This document shows, piece by piece, positions 26,072 to 34,819 of a DNA stretch of 64,000 nucleotides. The notes below the pieces were generated by a model. That model did not search any database. It saw nothing but the letters and a program-made list of their open reading frames with translations, and was not told the DNA's origin. Position 1 is the stretch's first letter; each line of letters begins with the position of its first letter. The stretch covers positions 62,001-126,000 of the forward strand of contig NZ_JAWLCI010000003.1 in NCBI RefSeq assembly GCF_041687215.1. The letters run 5' to 3'. The position numbers and the translations under genes are program-made. Source of the DNA: Mariniphaga sp041687215 (GTDB lineage: Bacteria > Bacteroidota > Bacteroidia > Bacteroidales > Prolixibacteraceae).

Positions 26072-28423
26072 AAAAAAATTACGATTTTATCAGTATTTGT
26101 ACTTTTAGGGTTGGCTTGCCTTGCGCAAAATACAGCTTTAAAACTTAGGGAATACCGGCCTGCGCCGGGCCAGCACATCAATATCGAAAATATTGGTACA
26201 CCTGAAGCTGCCCAAAAAATGACAGAAAATTTCAGCAGCCTGGTTTCGCTGGGCAGTTTTGGCGGTTTCATTATTTTGGAATTTGAAAAAACCTGCGACA
26301 ATCATCCGGATAATCCTTACGGCGTTGATTTTACCATTTTCGGGAATGCTTTTTCCGGTTCATCGGAGCCCGGGGTGGTTTGGGTGATGAAGGACGAAAA
26401 CCAAAATGGCCTGCCGGACGATACCTGGTACGAGATTGCAGGCAGCCATCATTTCCATTCAAAAACGGTTCGGAACTATAAAATTACTTATATAAAAACC
26501 GAAACCCGCGACTTACTATGGAAAGACAACAGAGGAGAAATTGGTAAGATTTTAGCCAACAGCTTTAATCTTCAGGAGTATTATCCAACAGAACAATACT
26601 TTCCGCAATATCCACGCGACTCTGTAACTTTTCGGGGAACTTTGCTTGACCCGGAAATAGATTTCTCCAACAGTCAGGTAATAAAAGTAAAACCGCCGAA
26701 GTTTGGATATGCCGACAGTCATCCGCAAAAACAGGGAGTTGATTTGTTTATACCCGATAATCCTTTTACAAATGAAATTGAAGGCGCGGGCGGCGATCCC
26801 ATCGATATTTCATGGGCTGTTGACAGTTTGGAAAACTACGTGAATCTGGATTCCATCCATTTTGTCAAAATTGTTTCAAGCAGTTTGGCCAGCGCCGGCT
26901 GGTTAGGCGAAATTTCCACCGATGTGGCCTGGGTGGAAGCAGTAAAACCAAATCCCGAAATTTCAGGGAAAGAAAACCTCCTTCTGGTTTATTCACATCC
27001 TTCAAAAGTTTTGGTTCGAGACTCAGTACAACTTGAAGCTGCTTATTTTGAAAAAGGGAGAAGAACGGAAGTTTCTGTAACATTTTCCTCTCAAAATACA
27101 GAAGGTTTGGAAGTAAATGCTGCAGGTCTGGTTACCGCTAAGAGTTTAGGTGAAAGTGAAATTTCTGTTTCTGTAAAAAATGAATCAGAAACAGTTACAC
27201 TAAAAGTAGTAAAGCCGGAATCCATTCAGGTTTTGACTGATTTTTCATCGGTTTATCCCGGCGATACCCTGGAATTGACTGCTCAGGTTTTTGATAACGA
27301 ACAGGACAAACTGGAAATTCCGGTGCAATATTCATCTTCGAATCCGGCTGTTGGAGAGGTGATTGAAATGGGAGGGCAAACTTTTTTCGTGTCCCGTCAG
27401 GCTGGTGAAACAATACTGACTTCCCTGGTGGAAGGTTTTGAGGTTGAAAGTCAGGTTACTGTTAAAGTGCTTTCTCTAGATGATAAAATCCGTATTTATT
27501 TTACACTGAAAACCGAAGATGAAAATTTGCTGCCTTTTCAGTGGATTGAAGTTGGAGCATCAGATTTAAATAACATTGTTGAAAACCGGCAAAACGATTA
27601 CTCCGTTTTGGAAAAACCGACCCTTTTTCATGCGCTGACCGCAGGATTGCAAAAGGCAAATGTTCCTTTTGTTTTCAGGGACGACGACGCAGTGGGAGGG
27701 AAACTCTATTTGTATTCGGTAGAAAATGATGGATTGTTTTATAATGGCTGGGGAGGCAAAACTGAACCGGAAGCTTTTGCCCGTGCATGGACTGCCCGGA
27801 TAAATAATGAACATTTTTTAAATGATTTCGATAAAAAAGAGATATCCAATGGCGACACGGTGGCTTTGTACCATGTATCGGATTTAACAGAACCCTGGAT
27901 TTATTCAGTGTTGGTTGCCAGTTCTGATTCAGCAAAGGCATACGAAGAAATTGAAATTCAGTTGAGCCAATCGGAGTGTACATTTTCCGAAGGTGTGGTT
28001 TTGGAGTTTGATTTTATTCCGGTGGCCAATGCTGAAGTTTTTGCCGGAAATGTTTTCTACACTGACAATACCGGGAAAGTAATTTTTATTCTCGAATCAG
28101 AACCTCCACTGGTTATTTCTTCCGGTACAGAAGCAATTTTGATTTCAAAAAAAATAACCACAGAAACCGATTTGGTGTTTAAAAATAATTTTCACTTTTA
28201 TCCTAATCCTGTTAAAAATGATTTGGTTATTGAAAGAATTCAGAATAAAGGAATTTCTGAAATTACATTAAGATTTATCACATCAGGCGGACAAATTGTT
28301 TTTGAAAAAGAGATTAACCCGAATTTTCAGCGGCTCAACCTTACGTGGTTGCCACCGGGAATTTATTACCTGGCAATTATTCAGGGCAAAAAAACTGAAA
28401 CGCACAAAATCATCAAAAAATGA
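26069..28423 (+). CDS. B12-operon surface protein with Ig-like, transcobalamin-like and T9SS domains
   Basis: A 784-residue secreted protein, first gene after the cobalamin riboswitch. Signal peptide 1-19; an N-terminal domain about 25-300 (FGGFIILEFEKTCDNHPDNPYGVDF and DENQNGLPDDTWYEIAGS in pieces, a form seen in Bacteroidota surface proteins of B12 loci); two Ig-like (Big_2) domains about 305-385 and 386-470. A domain about 475-600 has the order of the transcobalamin C-terminal/DUF4430 fold (TLFHALTAGLQKANV, LYLYSVENDG, AWTARINNE, ISNGDTVALYHV). The T9SS sorting domain is about 710-784 (FYPNPVKNDLVI, PPGIYYLAII). Probably a surface B12-handling or capture protein. ATGA overlap with the next gene indicates translational coupling. 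Confidence 0.75.
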   Translation: MKKITILSVFVLLGLACLAQNTALKLREYRPAPGQHINIENIGTPEAAQKMTENFSSLVSLGSFGGFIILEFEKTCDNHPDNPYGVDFTIFGNAFSGSSEPGVVWVMKDENQNGLPDDTWYEIAGSHHFHSKTVRNYKITYIKTETRDLLWKDNRGEIGKILANSFNLQEYYPTEQYFPQYPRDSVTFRGTLLDPEIDFSNSQVIKVKPPKFGYADSHPQKQGVDLFIPDNPFTNEIEGAGGDPIDISWAVDSLENYVNLDSIHFVKIVSSSLASAGWLGEISTDVAWVEAVKPNPEISGKENLLLVYSHPSKVLVRDSVQLEAAYFEKGRRTEVSVTFSSQNTEGLEVNAAGLVTAKSLGESEISVSVKNESETVTLKVVKPESIQVLTDFSSVYPGDTLELTAQVFDNEQDKLEIPVQYSSSNPAVGEVIEMGGQTFFVSRQAGETILTSLVEGFEVESQVTVKVLSLDDKIRIYFTLKTEDENLLPFQWIEVGASDLNNIVENRQNDYSVLEKPTLFHALTAGLQKANVPFVFRDDDAVGGKLYLYSVENDGLFYNGWGGKTEPEAFARAWTARINNEHFLNDFDKKEISNGDTVALYHVSDLTEPWIYSVLVASSDSAKAYEEIEIQLSQSECTFSEGVVLEFDFIPVANAEVFAGNVFYTDNTGKVIFILESEPPLVISSGTEAILISKKITTETDLVFKNNFHFYPNPVKNDLVIERIQNKGISEITLRFITSGGQIVFEKEINPNFQRLNLTWLPPGIYYLAIIQGKKTETHKIIKK

Positions 28424-30384
28424 GGCGGTTAAAACTTTTATCGGTTTTGTTTTTTGTGCTGATGGCTGGTTTTTCAGAAGCGCAGAGTTTTACAGATACT
28501 ATTCGGATTAGAGAAATTCAGGTGCTGGCCAAACGAAAAGTGGAAGAAGCGGGCCTGAAAATCACCCGGCCCGATTCGCTGCAACTGGTTTCCTTTCTCA
28601 CCACCGATATTTCGGAACTGCTTTCGGATTATTCGCCGGTGTTTATCAAATCGTATGGCCGGGGTTCTTCGGCTACGGCCAGTTTTCGAGGAGCGGCAGC
28701 TACCCACACGCAGGTGTTGTGGAACGGAATGAACCTGAATTCGCCCATGCGCGGAATGGCTGATTTGTCGCTGCTGCCGGTGTTTTTTACCGACGAAGTT
28801 TACCTGCTGCACGGCGGAAGCTCCATGACCAAAGGAAGTGGCGCCCTGGGCGGCAGCATCCATCTGGAAAATTCACCTGACTGGAGTTCTGCTTTTAAAC
28901 TGGAAGGTTTGGCAGAAACCGGCTCTTTTCATTCGAGAAAAGGATTTTTAAAAATACAGCTTGGAGGCCGACAGTTTCAATCGTCAACCCGAATGTTTTA
29001 CGATGGTTCGAAGAACGATTTCACGTTTTACAATTCGGGTGTGATTCCCAAAAGGACAGACACGCTGAAAAATGCGGAGTACTGGAAAGCGGGTATCCTT
29101 CAGGAATTTTACCTGCGGCACATGAACGATCAGGTCTCCAGTCTGCGGTTGTGGTTTCAGCAAAGCGACCGGAACCTGCCGCAACTGATGTCATACCAGG
29201 GAAGTCCGCGCGAGGAGTACCAAAAAGATGAGCAGTTCAGGGCACAATACGACTGGAAAAAATATTCCGACGGATTAAACTACCAGTTTTTTACCGGCTT
29301 GAATACTACCCGACTCAACTATTATAGGGCAACTCCGGCTTTTCAGTTTGTGAATGAAGACTCGCGCAGCGCCGAAACCAGCCTTTTGAACCACCTGCGC
29401 ATTTTTAAAAAATTTGATGAGAAAACCTGGGCTACTGTAAGTTTCGATGCCAATTACCATCAGGTGGAGGCAATGGATAATCAGAAGAAAAATGGTTATA
29501 AAAAAGACCGTTGGGAAACCAGCCTGTTGCTGAACCTGCATTTTAAGCCTTCCAACCGGTTTGCTGCTTTTATTTTAATGCGTTCGGAAAATTACGACAA
29601 ACAGGTTGTACCCCTGATTCCCTCTGCCGGTTTGGAATGGCAAGTGCTGCGAACTTTACCGATTATATTACGGTCCAATGTATCCCGGAATTACCACAAA
29701 CCTTCGCTGAATGATTTGTACTGGATTCCGGGCGGAAACCCTAATCTGCAACCTGAAGACGGATACACCGTCGACCTTTCGCTGGCTGGCGATTTTGTTT
29801 TCGGGCAGATGGTTTTCAGAAATGAACTGACCGGTTTTTTATCGAAAATTGAAAACTGGATTGTGTGGCAACCTGCGGCCAGCGGCGCTTATTTCTGGGA
29901 AGCCGGCAATGTAAAGGATGTTTTGTCGCGCGGAGCTGAATACCAGTTCAACGCTGCGCTCGACTGGAGAAAATTCAGATTTCGTTCAGGCGGAAATTAC
30001 GCATTCACTGCAACCTCAAATCTGGACGCGGTTGGTTCGGTGGACGAATCGCGCGGCAAACAACTGGTTTATATTCCGAAACACAAAGGAGGGTTTTATT
30101 TTAGCGCCACCTGGCAAAAATTTACACTGAAGTACGATTTCAGCGGGGTGGGGAAGCGGTTCACCAAATCGAGCAACCAGGAGTCGCCTTTTGAGCAGGT
30201 ACTCAATCCCTATTTCCTGAGCAAAATTGCGGTTGACAAAAAGGTGGATTTGAATGACGTTTCGCTCAATATGAAATTTACGGTTGACAACCTGTTTGAC
30301 CAGAATTACCAAAGCATTTTGTGGCGGCCCATGCCGGGGCGGTTTTATACGTTGTCGGTGGCATTAAAATACAGAAAACCATGA
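28420..30384 (+). CDS. btuB: TonB-dependent cobalamin receptor (BtuB-like)
   Basis: A 654-residue outer-membrane receptor expected to import cobalamin. It has a signal peptide (LSVLFFVLMAGFSEAQ) and no carboxypeptidase-like N domain. The region VLAKRKVEEAG could be a degenerate TonB-box region. The plug (about 45-160) contains FIKSYGRGSSATASFRGA, QVLWNGMNLNSPMRG and LGGSIHLEN; the barrel ends in FYTLSVALKYRKP. Start and stop both overlap neighbours by ATGA (28420-28423 and 30381-30384). The substrate call rests on the riboswitch and on the BtuG-like partner gene, not on the barrel itself. Confidence 0.85.
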   Translation: MRRLKLLSVLFFVLMAGFSEAQSFTDTIRIREIQVLAKRKVEEAGLKITRPDSLQLVSFLTTDISELLSDYSPVFIKSYGRGSSATASFRGAAATHTQVLWNGMNLNSPMRGMADLSLLPVFFTDEVYLLHGGSSMTKGSGALGGSIHLENSPDWSSAFKLEGLAETGSFHSRKGFLKIQLGGRQFQSSTRMFYDGSKNDFTFYNSGVIPKRTDTLKNAEYWKAGILQEFYLRHMNDQVSSLRLWFQQSDRNLPQLMSYQGSPREEYQKDEQFRAQYDWKKYSDGLNYQFFTGLNTTRLNYYRATPAFQFVNEDSRSAETSLLNHLRIFKKFDEKTWATVSFDANYHQVEAMDNQKKNGYKKDRWETSLLLNLHFKPSNRFAAFILMRSENYDKQVVPLIPSAGLEWQVLRTLPIILRSNVSRNYHKPSLNDLYWIPGGNPNLQPEDGYTVDLSLAGDFVFGQMVFRNELTGFLSKIENWIVWQPAASGAYFWEAGNVKDVLSRGAEYQFNAALDWRKFRFRSGGNYAFTATSNLDAVGSVDESRGKQLVYIPKHKGGFYFSATWQKFTLKYDFSGVGKRFTKSSNQESPFEQVLNPYFLSKIAVDKKVDLNDVSLNMKFTVDNLFDQNYQSILWRPMPGRFYTLSVALKYRKP

Positions 30385-31427
30385 AGCATTTTTTGAAAAT
30401 AACATTTGTTCTGGCGCTCTTGGGGTCGTGTACCAACGAACCGGTGGAAACCGTTTTTTTCGACCTCGATACCGAAAACGGTATTTTCATTGCCTGCGAG
30501 GGAAATTTTATGTACGGAAACGGTTCGCTTTCTTTCTATCATCCCGAAAAAAAGGAAGTCACAAATCATTTGTTTCAGGCACGAAATAGTGCACCGCTTG
30601 GCGATGTAGTTCAATCGCTGGCAAAGCATGGAAAATCGTTGTTTATTGTGGTGAATAATTCAGGAAAAATTGTGGTGGCTGACTCCCGAACGGTTGAATT
30701 CAAAGGGATAGTTTCAGGTTTGACTTCACCACGGTATATTCATTTTGTTTCAGAAGAAAAAGCATACATCTCCGATTTGTATGCCAGTCATATTAACATT
30801 TTCAACCCGGAAACGTTGGAAATTAGCGGTACAATTGATTTGGAGGGGCACACTTCGGAACAGATGGTTCAGATCGGAAAATATGTATATGTTTCGCATT
30901 GGGAAAACGGGGAACACATTATGGTGATTGATGTCGAAACAGATGAAATGGTTGACAAAATGAAAGTTCCGGCTCAACCTAAAGACCTGCGGGTGGACAA
31001 AAACGGGAAAATCTGGGCGCTGTGTGGCGGCAGTTATGAAAATTCTGATGTTGATTCGCAACCGTCGGCTCTTGTTCGCCTCGATCCGGAAACCCGAACC
31101 ATGGAGCAGATTTATCGGTTCAGCGAAGGTGTGTTTTCATCGGGTTTGGAAATGAATGCAGCAGGCGATACGCTTTATTACCTGAACAAAGGCCTTTTCA
31201 AAATGGCCATAAACAGCCGCCATTTGCCCGATTCGATGTTTATTCCGGAAAAAGAAAAACTGTTTTACCACCTGGCTGTGAATCCTGAAAATAACGAGAT
31301 TTATATTGCCGATGCCATTGACTACACCCAGGATGCTGTGGTTTACCGTTTTTCGCAAAGCGGTGTGTTAAAAGATTCGTTTAAAGTTGGAATAAATCCT
31401 TCAGATTTTTTGTTCGCGAATGAATAA
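30381..31427 (+). CDS. btuG: BtuG-like surface lipoprotein (YncE/DUF5074 beta-propeller)
   Basis: The ATG at 30381 (overlapping the receptor stop) starts a lipoprotein signal with lipobox LLGSC; the frame is open 20 codons upstream but inside the receptor gene. The 348-residue body is built of repeating propeller blades (for example HGKSLFIVVNNSGKIVVAD, EEKAYISDLYASHINIFNPETLEISG and IGKYVYVSHWENGEHIMVIDVET, taken as shorter units). In Bacteroides, BtuG is a surface seven-bladed propeller that binds cobalamin very tightly and caps BtuB. Gene order, riboswitch and fold together support the same role here. Confidence 0.82.
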   Translation: MKHFLKITFVLALLGSCTNEPVETVFFDLDTENGIFIACEGNFMYGNGSLSFYHPEKKEVTNHLFQARNSAPLGDVVQSLAKHGKSLFIVVNNSGKIVVADSRTVEFKGIVSGLTSPRYIHFVSEEKAYISDLYASHINIFNPETLEISGTIDLEGHTSEQMVQIGKYVYVSHWENGEHIMVIDVETDEMVDKMKVPAQPKDLRVDKNGKIWALCGGSYENSDVDSQPSALVRLDPETRTMEQIYRFSEGVFSSGLEMNAAGDTLYYLNKGLFKMAINSRHLPDSMFIPEKEKLFYHLAVNPENNEIYIADAIDYTQDAVVYRFSQSGVLKDSFKVGINPSDFLFANE

Positions 31428-31451
31428 ATGTTTTACAATAAAAGAAATACA

Positions 31452-32426
31452 ATGAAAAAATTTTATCTGATTTCGGGTCTTTGGGCGGCCTTGTTTTCTG
31501 TTAATGCCCAGCAACTTGCAACTTTTGATGATGTTGAGTTACAAACCGGTTCGTTCTACAATGGTTCCGATGGTTCCGGCGGATTTTACAGCGGCGAATT
31601 TTGGTTCCCAAACAATTACAATACCGATTTCGGTAGTTGGAGCGGATTTTCGGTTTCAAATATGACAGATACCGTAACCGCCGATTATGAAAACCAGTAT
31701 AGTGCAATAACCGGAGGAGGATCTGCTTTGTCTGAAAATTTTGCTGTAGTTTACTGGCCGGGTGAGTTGAAAATGGAATTTGACTATGCACTTGAAATTA
31801 CAGGATTCGAAATTACAAATTCAACATGGGCCTATCTGACTATGCGCGACGGAGATATTAATGGATTTGCCAAAAAGTTTGGAGGTGTTGACGGAACCGA
31901 CCCCGATTATCTGAGACTGCTGGTTTGGGGAACCGATTCTATGGGTAACGTTACCGATACTTTAGAGTTTTATCTTGCTGATTACCGGTTCGAAGATGCA
32001 AAGGAAGATTATTTGGTAAATACCTGGGAATGGATGAATCTGACCAGTCTTGGAGCTGTAAAAGAACTGCATTTTGGTATGGAATCGTCAGATTTGGGTG
32101 ACTGGGGTATTAACACACCTACCTATTTTTGCATTGATAACTTCACTACGGCAAAAGTTACTTCATCATTTGAAAGAAAAACAAAGAAAAATGTTGAACT
32201 GATAGTTTATCCAAATCCGGTTAAAGATGATTTTTTTGTTGAAATTTCTGAATTTGCAAAAAAAATCTATCTGAGCGATGGTACAGGAAAAATTTTGTTC
32301 AGGCAGGAAATGAAAGGACAAAATAAAATCAAAATTTCTTCATTAAATAGCCTTTCCTCAGGAGTTTACTTTTTAAAAGTTGAAACTGCCGAAGAATTAA
32401 TTGTCCGAAAAATTATAAAAAACTGA
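31452..32426 (+). CDS. DUF4465 protein with T9SS sorting domain (possible BtuH-like B12 binder)
   Basis: I start at ATG 31452 (MKKFYLISGLWAALFSVNAQ, a signal peptide); the frame opens 24 bases earlier. Residues about 25-235 form a DUF4465-type beta-rich domain (FDDVELQTGSFYNGSDGSGGF, FSVSNMTDTVTADYENQYSA, SLGAVKELHFGMESSDLGDWGINTPTYFCIDNF, in pieces). The last 75 residues are a T9SS domain (IVYPNPVKDDFFVEI, SSGVYFLKV). Proteins of this kind occur in Bacteroidota cobamide loci, where accessory binders are usually lipoproteins; here anchoring is apparently by T9SS. It is the last gene of the riboswitch operon. The B12-binding role is inferred from context. Confidence 0.72.
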   Translation: MKKFYLISGLWAALFSVNAQQLATFDDVELQTGSFYNGSDGSGGFYSGEFWFPNNYNTDFGSWSGFSVSNMTDTVTADYENQYSAITGGGSALSENFAVVYWPGELKMEFDYALEITGFEITNSTWAYLTMRDGDINGFAKKFGGVDGTDPDYLRLLVWGTDSMGNVTDTLEFYLADYRFEDAKEDYLVNTWEWMNLTSLGAVKELHFGMESSDLGDWGINTPTYFCIDNFTTAKVTSSFERKTKKNVELIVYPNPVKDDFFVEISEFAKKIYLSDGTGKILFRQEMKGQNKIKISSLNSLSSGVYFLKVETAEELIVRKIIKN

Positions 32427-32500
32427 AATGGTGATAGAAAATTCACAATCAATTTGTTTGAAATTTTATTTAAATTTGCATAAAAAGACAAAATGGTATT

Positions 32501-32530
32501 TTGTTCTGTCCCATAAAAACAGTTAATTTG
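32501..32530 (+). promoter_or_regulatory. Promoter candidate for slyD
   Basis: TTTG (32501-32504), 18 bases, TTAATTTG (32523-32530; one mismatch to TAnnTTTG), 25 bases before the ATG at 32556. Confidence 0.45.
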
Positions 32531-32555
32531 CAGTTTATTAAAAAAACAAAGGAAT

Positions 32556-33134
32556 ATGTTGGAAATATCAAAACATGCAATGGTTACCTTAACCTACGAT
32601 TTACGCATTGACGATGAACAGGGAGAAGTTATTGAACAGGCTACAGATGACAAGCCTTTACAATTTCTTTATGGCGCAGGTACCATGTTGCCCAAGTTCG
32701 AATCGCATTTAGCCGGATTAAAGCAGGGGGCACCTTTTAAAATCAGGTTGTCAAAAAACGACGCTTATGGCGATGTAAACAATGATGCCATTGTTGATTT
32801 ACCCAAAAATGTTTTTCTGGTTGATGGTAAATTTGACGATGAACTTATTTCTGTTGGAAATACGGTTCCCATGATGAGCAGCAACGGTCAGCGACTGAAT
32901 GGTCTGGTTCTCGAGATAAACCACGAAAACATTAAGATGGATTTTAACCATCCGCTGGCTGGTGAAGACTTGTTTTTTGCAGGTAAAGTGCTTGAAGTTC
33001 GTGAAGCGTCAGACGAAGAACTAGCCCAGATACTTTCGGGTGGTGGTTGCGGTTGTGGCAGTGGTGGATGCGGAGATGACGGATGTGGAGACCATCATCA
33101 CGACCATAATCATGGATGTGGATGCGGCAGCTGA
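32556..33134 (+). CDS. slyD: SlyD-type FKBP peptidyl-prolyl isomerase with metal-binding tail
   Basis: A 192-residue cytosolic prolyl isomerase and chaperone. FKBP elements (GEVIEQA, LQFLYGAGTMLPKFE, FKIRLSKNDAYGD) flank the insert-in-flap chaperone region (about 75-125), and AGEDLFFAGKVLEV closes the FKBP fold. The last about 30 residues are extraordinarily rich in Cys, His and Gly (GGGCGCGSGGCGDDGC, then DHHHDHNHGCGCGS), as in SlyD proteins that bind nickel and aid hydrogenase or urease maturation. No nickel enzyme lies in this window. A strong intrinsic terminator follows 35 bases after the stop codon. Confidence 0.93.
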   Translation: MLEISKHAMVTLTYDLRIDDEQGEVIEQATDDKPLQFLYGAGTMLPKFESHLAGLKQGAPFKIRLSKNDAYGDVNNDAIVDLPKNVFLVDGKFDDELISVGNTVPMMSSNGQRLNGLVLEINHENIKMDFNHPLAGEDLFFAGKVLEVREASDEELAQILSGGGCGCGSGGCGDDGCGDHHHDHNHGCGCGS

Positions 33135-33169
33135 TGAGATTTTGATTATTAGTTCAAAATAATTAATTT

Positions 33170-33213
33170 AACCCCGTTTTCTTGTTGAAAATCAAAGAAA
33201 ACGGGGTTTTTTT
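33170..33213 (+). terminator. Rho-independent terminator abutting the aroC start codon
   Basis: A perfect 11-bp stem AACCCCGTTTT (33170-33180) with AAAACGGGGTT (33198-33208), a 17-base loop, then a T-run to 33213. The aroC ATG begins at 33218, four bases after the run. It should end slyD transcripts. aroC must therefore escape it by read-through, or start inside it from a weak TTTG-18-TTAATTTA promoter (33141-33170). Confidence 0.85.
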
Positions 33214-33217
33214 CACT

Positions 33218-34291
33218 ATGAATACATTTGGAAAAATATTTAGGCTGACATCTTTCGGCGAATCTCACGGAAGGGGAATCGGTGGAATAATTGACGGTTG
33301 TCCTGCCGGATTGGAACTTAATATAGAGCTAATTCAGAATGATTTGGCACGTCGAAGACCCGGTCAGTCTAAAATTACTACTCAGCGTAAAGAGCCCGAC
33401 CAGGTTAAATTTCTTTCCGGTGTTTTCGAAGGGAAAACTCAGGGAACACCCATAGCATTTGCCATCTGGAATAAAGATCAGCACTCGAACGATTACAACG
33501 ATTTAAAAGATGTATTCAGACCTTCACATGCTGATTATACCTACATAAAAAAATACGGAACCCGTGATCATCGGGGTGGTGGACGATCTTCCGCCCGTGA
33601 AACTATTGCCAGGGTTGTTGCCGGGGCCATTGCAAAACAATTGCTGGCAAAACCGGGAGTTTCCATTCAGGCATTTGTTTCACAGGTAGGCGAAATCAAA
33701 CTGCAAAAACCTTACACAGAGCTTGATCTTTCAAAATCTGAAGATAATCTGGTTCGCTGCCCGGATTTAGAAACTGCCGAAAAAATGATTGCCCGCATTG
33801 AAGCCGCTGCCCAAGATCGCGACACAGTGGGTGGTGTTATTACATGTGTTATTCAGGGAGTGCCTGCAGGTTTGGGCGAACCGGTTTTTAATAAACTTCA
33901 TGCCGATCTCGGATTTGCCATGCTTGGAATTAATGCTGTTAAGGGATTTGAATACGGCTCCGGTTTTGAGGGCACAAAACTCAGCGGCTCGCAACATAAC
34001 GATGTATTTATTCAAACAGAAAAAGGTATAAGAACAAAAACCAACCATTCGGGTGGTATTCAGGGAGGTATTTCCAACGGAGAAGACATTTACTTCAACG
34101 TGGCTTTTAAACCCATTGCAACCTTGTTGAAAGAACAGCAAACAATAGATAAAAACAACAACGAAACTACTATAAATCCTAAAGGAAGGCACGACCCGTG
34201 TGTATTACCGCGCGCTGTGCCCATTGTGGAAGCCATGGCCGCTTTGGTTTTGGCCGATCATTTTTTATTGAGTAAACTTAATTCGATTTAA
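33218..34291 (+). CDS. aroC: Chorismate synthase
   Basis: Last step of the shikimate pathway: anti-1,4-elimination of phosphate from EPSP to chorismate, using reduced FMN. The 357-residue length from ATG 33218 is standard; the in-frame TTG at 33182 is inside the terminator loop and is rejected. Family signatures are RLTSFGESHGRGIGGIIDG, RRRPGQSKITTQRKEPD, KYGTRDHRGGGRSSARET, SGSQHNDVF, NHSGGIQGGISNGEDI and GRHDPCVLPRAVPIVEAM. The UPF0251 gene starts one base after its stop codon, so the two are probably co-transcribed. Confidence 0.97.
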   Translation: MNTFGKIFRLTSFGESHGRGIGGIIDGCPAGLELNIELIQNDLARRRPGQSKITTQRKEPDQVKFLSGVFEGKTQGTPIAFAIWNKDQHSNDYNDLKDVFRPSHADYTYIKKYGTRDHRGGGRSSARETIARVVAGAIAKQLLAKPGVSIQAFVSQVGEIKLQKPYTELDLSKSEDNLVRCPDLETAEKMIARIEAAAQDRDTVGGVITCVIQGVPAGLGEPVFNKLHADLGFAMLGINAVKGFEYGSGFEGTKLSGSQHNDVFIQTEKGIRTKTNHSGGIQGGISNGEDIYFNVAFKPIATLLKEQQTIDKNNNETTINPKGRHDPCVLPRAVPIVEAMAALVLADHFLLSKLNSI

Positions 34292-34292
34292 T

Positions 34293-34706
34293 ATGCCCAG
34301 AAGAAAAAGAAACAGAAGAATTCAGGTGCCCCCCGTAATTAAAGGTATGTCGGTTTATGGCGTTCGTGGCCGTAAATCAAATGAAGTCATTCTTCGCCTT
34401 GAAGAATACGAGGCCATCCGGTTACTCGATTATCAAAATCTTACCCAGGAGCAGGCGGCTGTGCACATGGACGTTTCCAGGCCCACGCTTACCCGCATTT
34501 ATGAGGAGGCCAGAAATAAAGTGGCCACAGCGTTTGTTGAAGGTCGTGACATTATTTTTAAGGGTGGTGATATCTATTTCGAAGAAAACTGGTTTAAATG
34601 CAACTCCTGCCAGGCCAGTTTTAACGATTACAAAGAGAAAAATCCCACTTGTCCCGTATGCAGTTCCGATGATGTGATTACGCTGAACGAGTTTTACTCG
34701 AAGTAG
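34293..34706 (+). CDS. UPF0251 (DUF134) DNA-binding protein with C-terminal zinc ribbon
   Basis: A 137-residue protein. The N-terminal basic stretch MPRRKRNRRI is followed by the DUF134 helix-turn-helix (LRLEEYEAIRLLDYQNLTQEQAA, with HMDVSRPTLTRIYEEAR as recognition region). The C-terminal third has two CxxC pairs (FKCNSCQAS and PTCPVCSS), a probable zinc ribbon not present in the shortest family members. Members are thought to be transcription regulators, but targets are not known. Its placement one base after aroC looks like simple co-expression. Confidence 0.85.
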   Translation: MPRRKRNRRIQVPPVIKGMSVYGVRGRKSNEVILRLEEYEAIRLLDYQNLTQEQAAVHMDVSRPTLTRIYEEARNKVATAFVEGRDIIFKGGDIYFEENWFKCNSCQASFNDYKEKNPTCPVCSSDDVITLNEFYSK

Positions 34707-34761
34707 AAATTATTTAATCATGAAATGAAAATGAATCGGGGCCATTAAAAGTTCCTTTCAT

Positions 34762-34792
34762 ATAAAAAGCCACCGGGCCAATACCCGGTGGC
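34762..34792 (-). terminator. 9-bp hairpin with T-run on the minus strand
   Basis: GCCACCGGG (34769-34777) pairs perfectly with CCCGGTGGC (34784-34792) around a 6-base loop. The T-run (TTTTTATA) lies on the minus-strand side, so it would stop leftward transcription, yet no minus-strand gene lies to the right. It could be a barrier to antisense transcription or part of a small RNA with the next hairpin. Confidence 0.5.
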
Positions 34793-34819
34793 ATCCATCT
34801 AAGTTGTGATAAAACCAGA

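Noticed and set aside
33182..33217. Extended AroC start at a TTG
   Set aside because: It would translate the loop and 3' arm of the slyD terminator and add residues not found in chorismate synthases.
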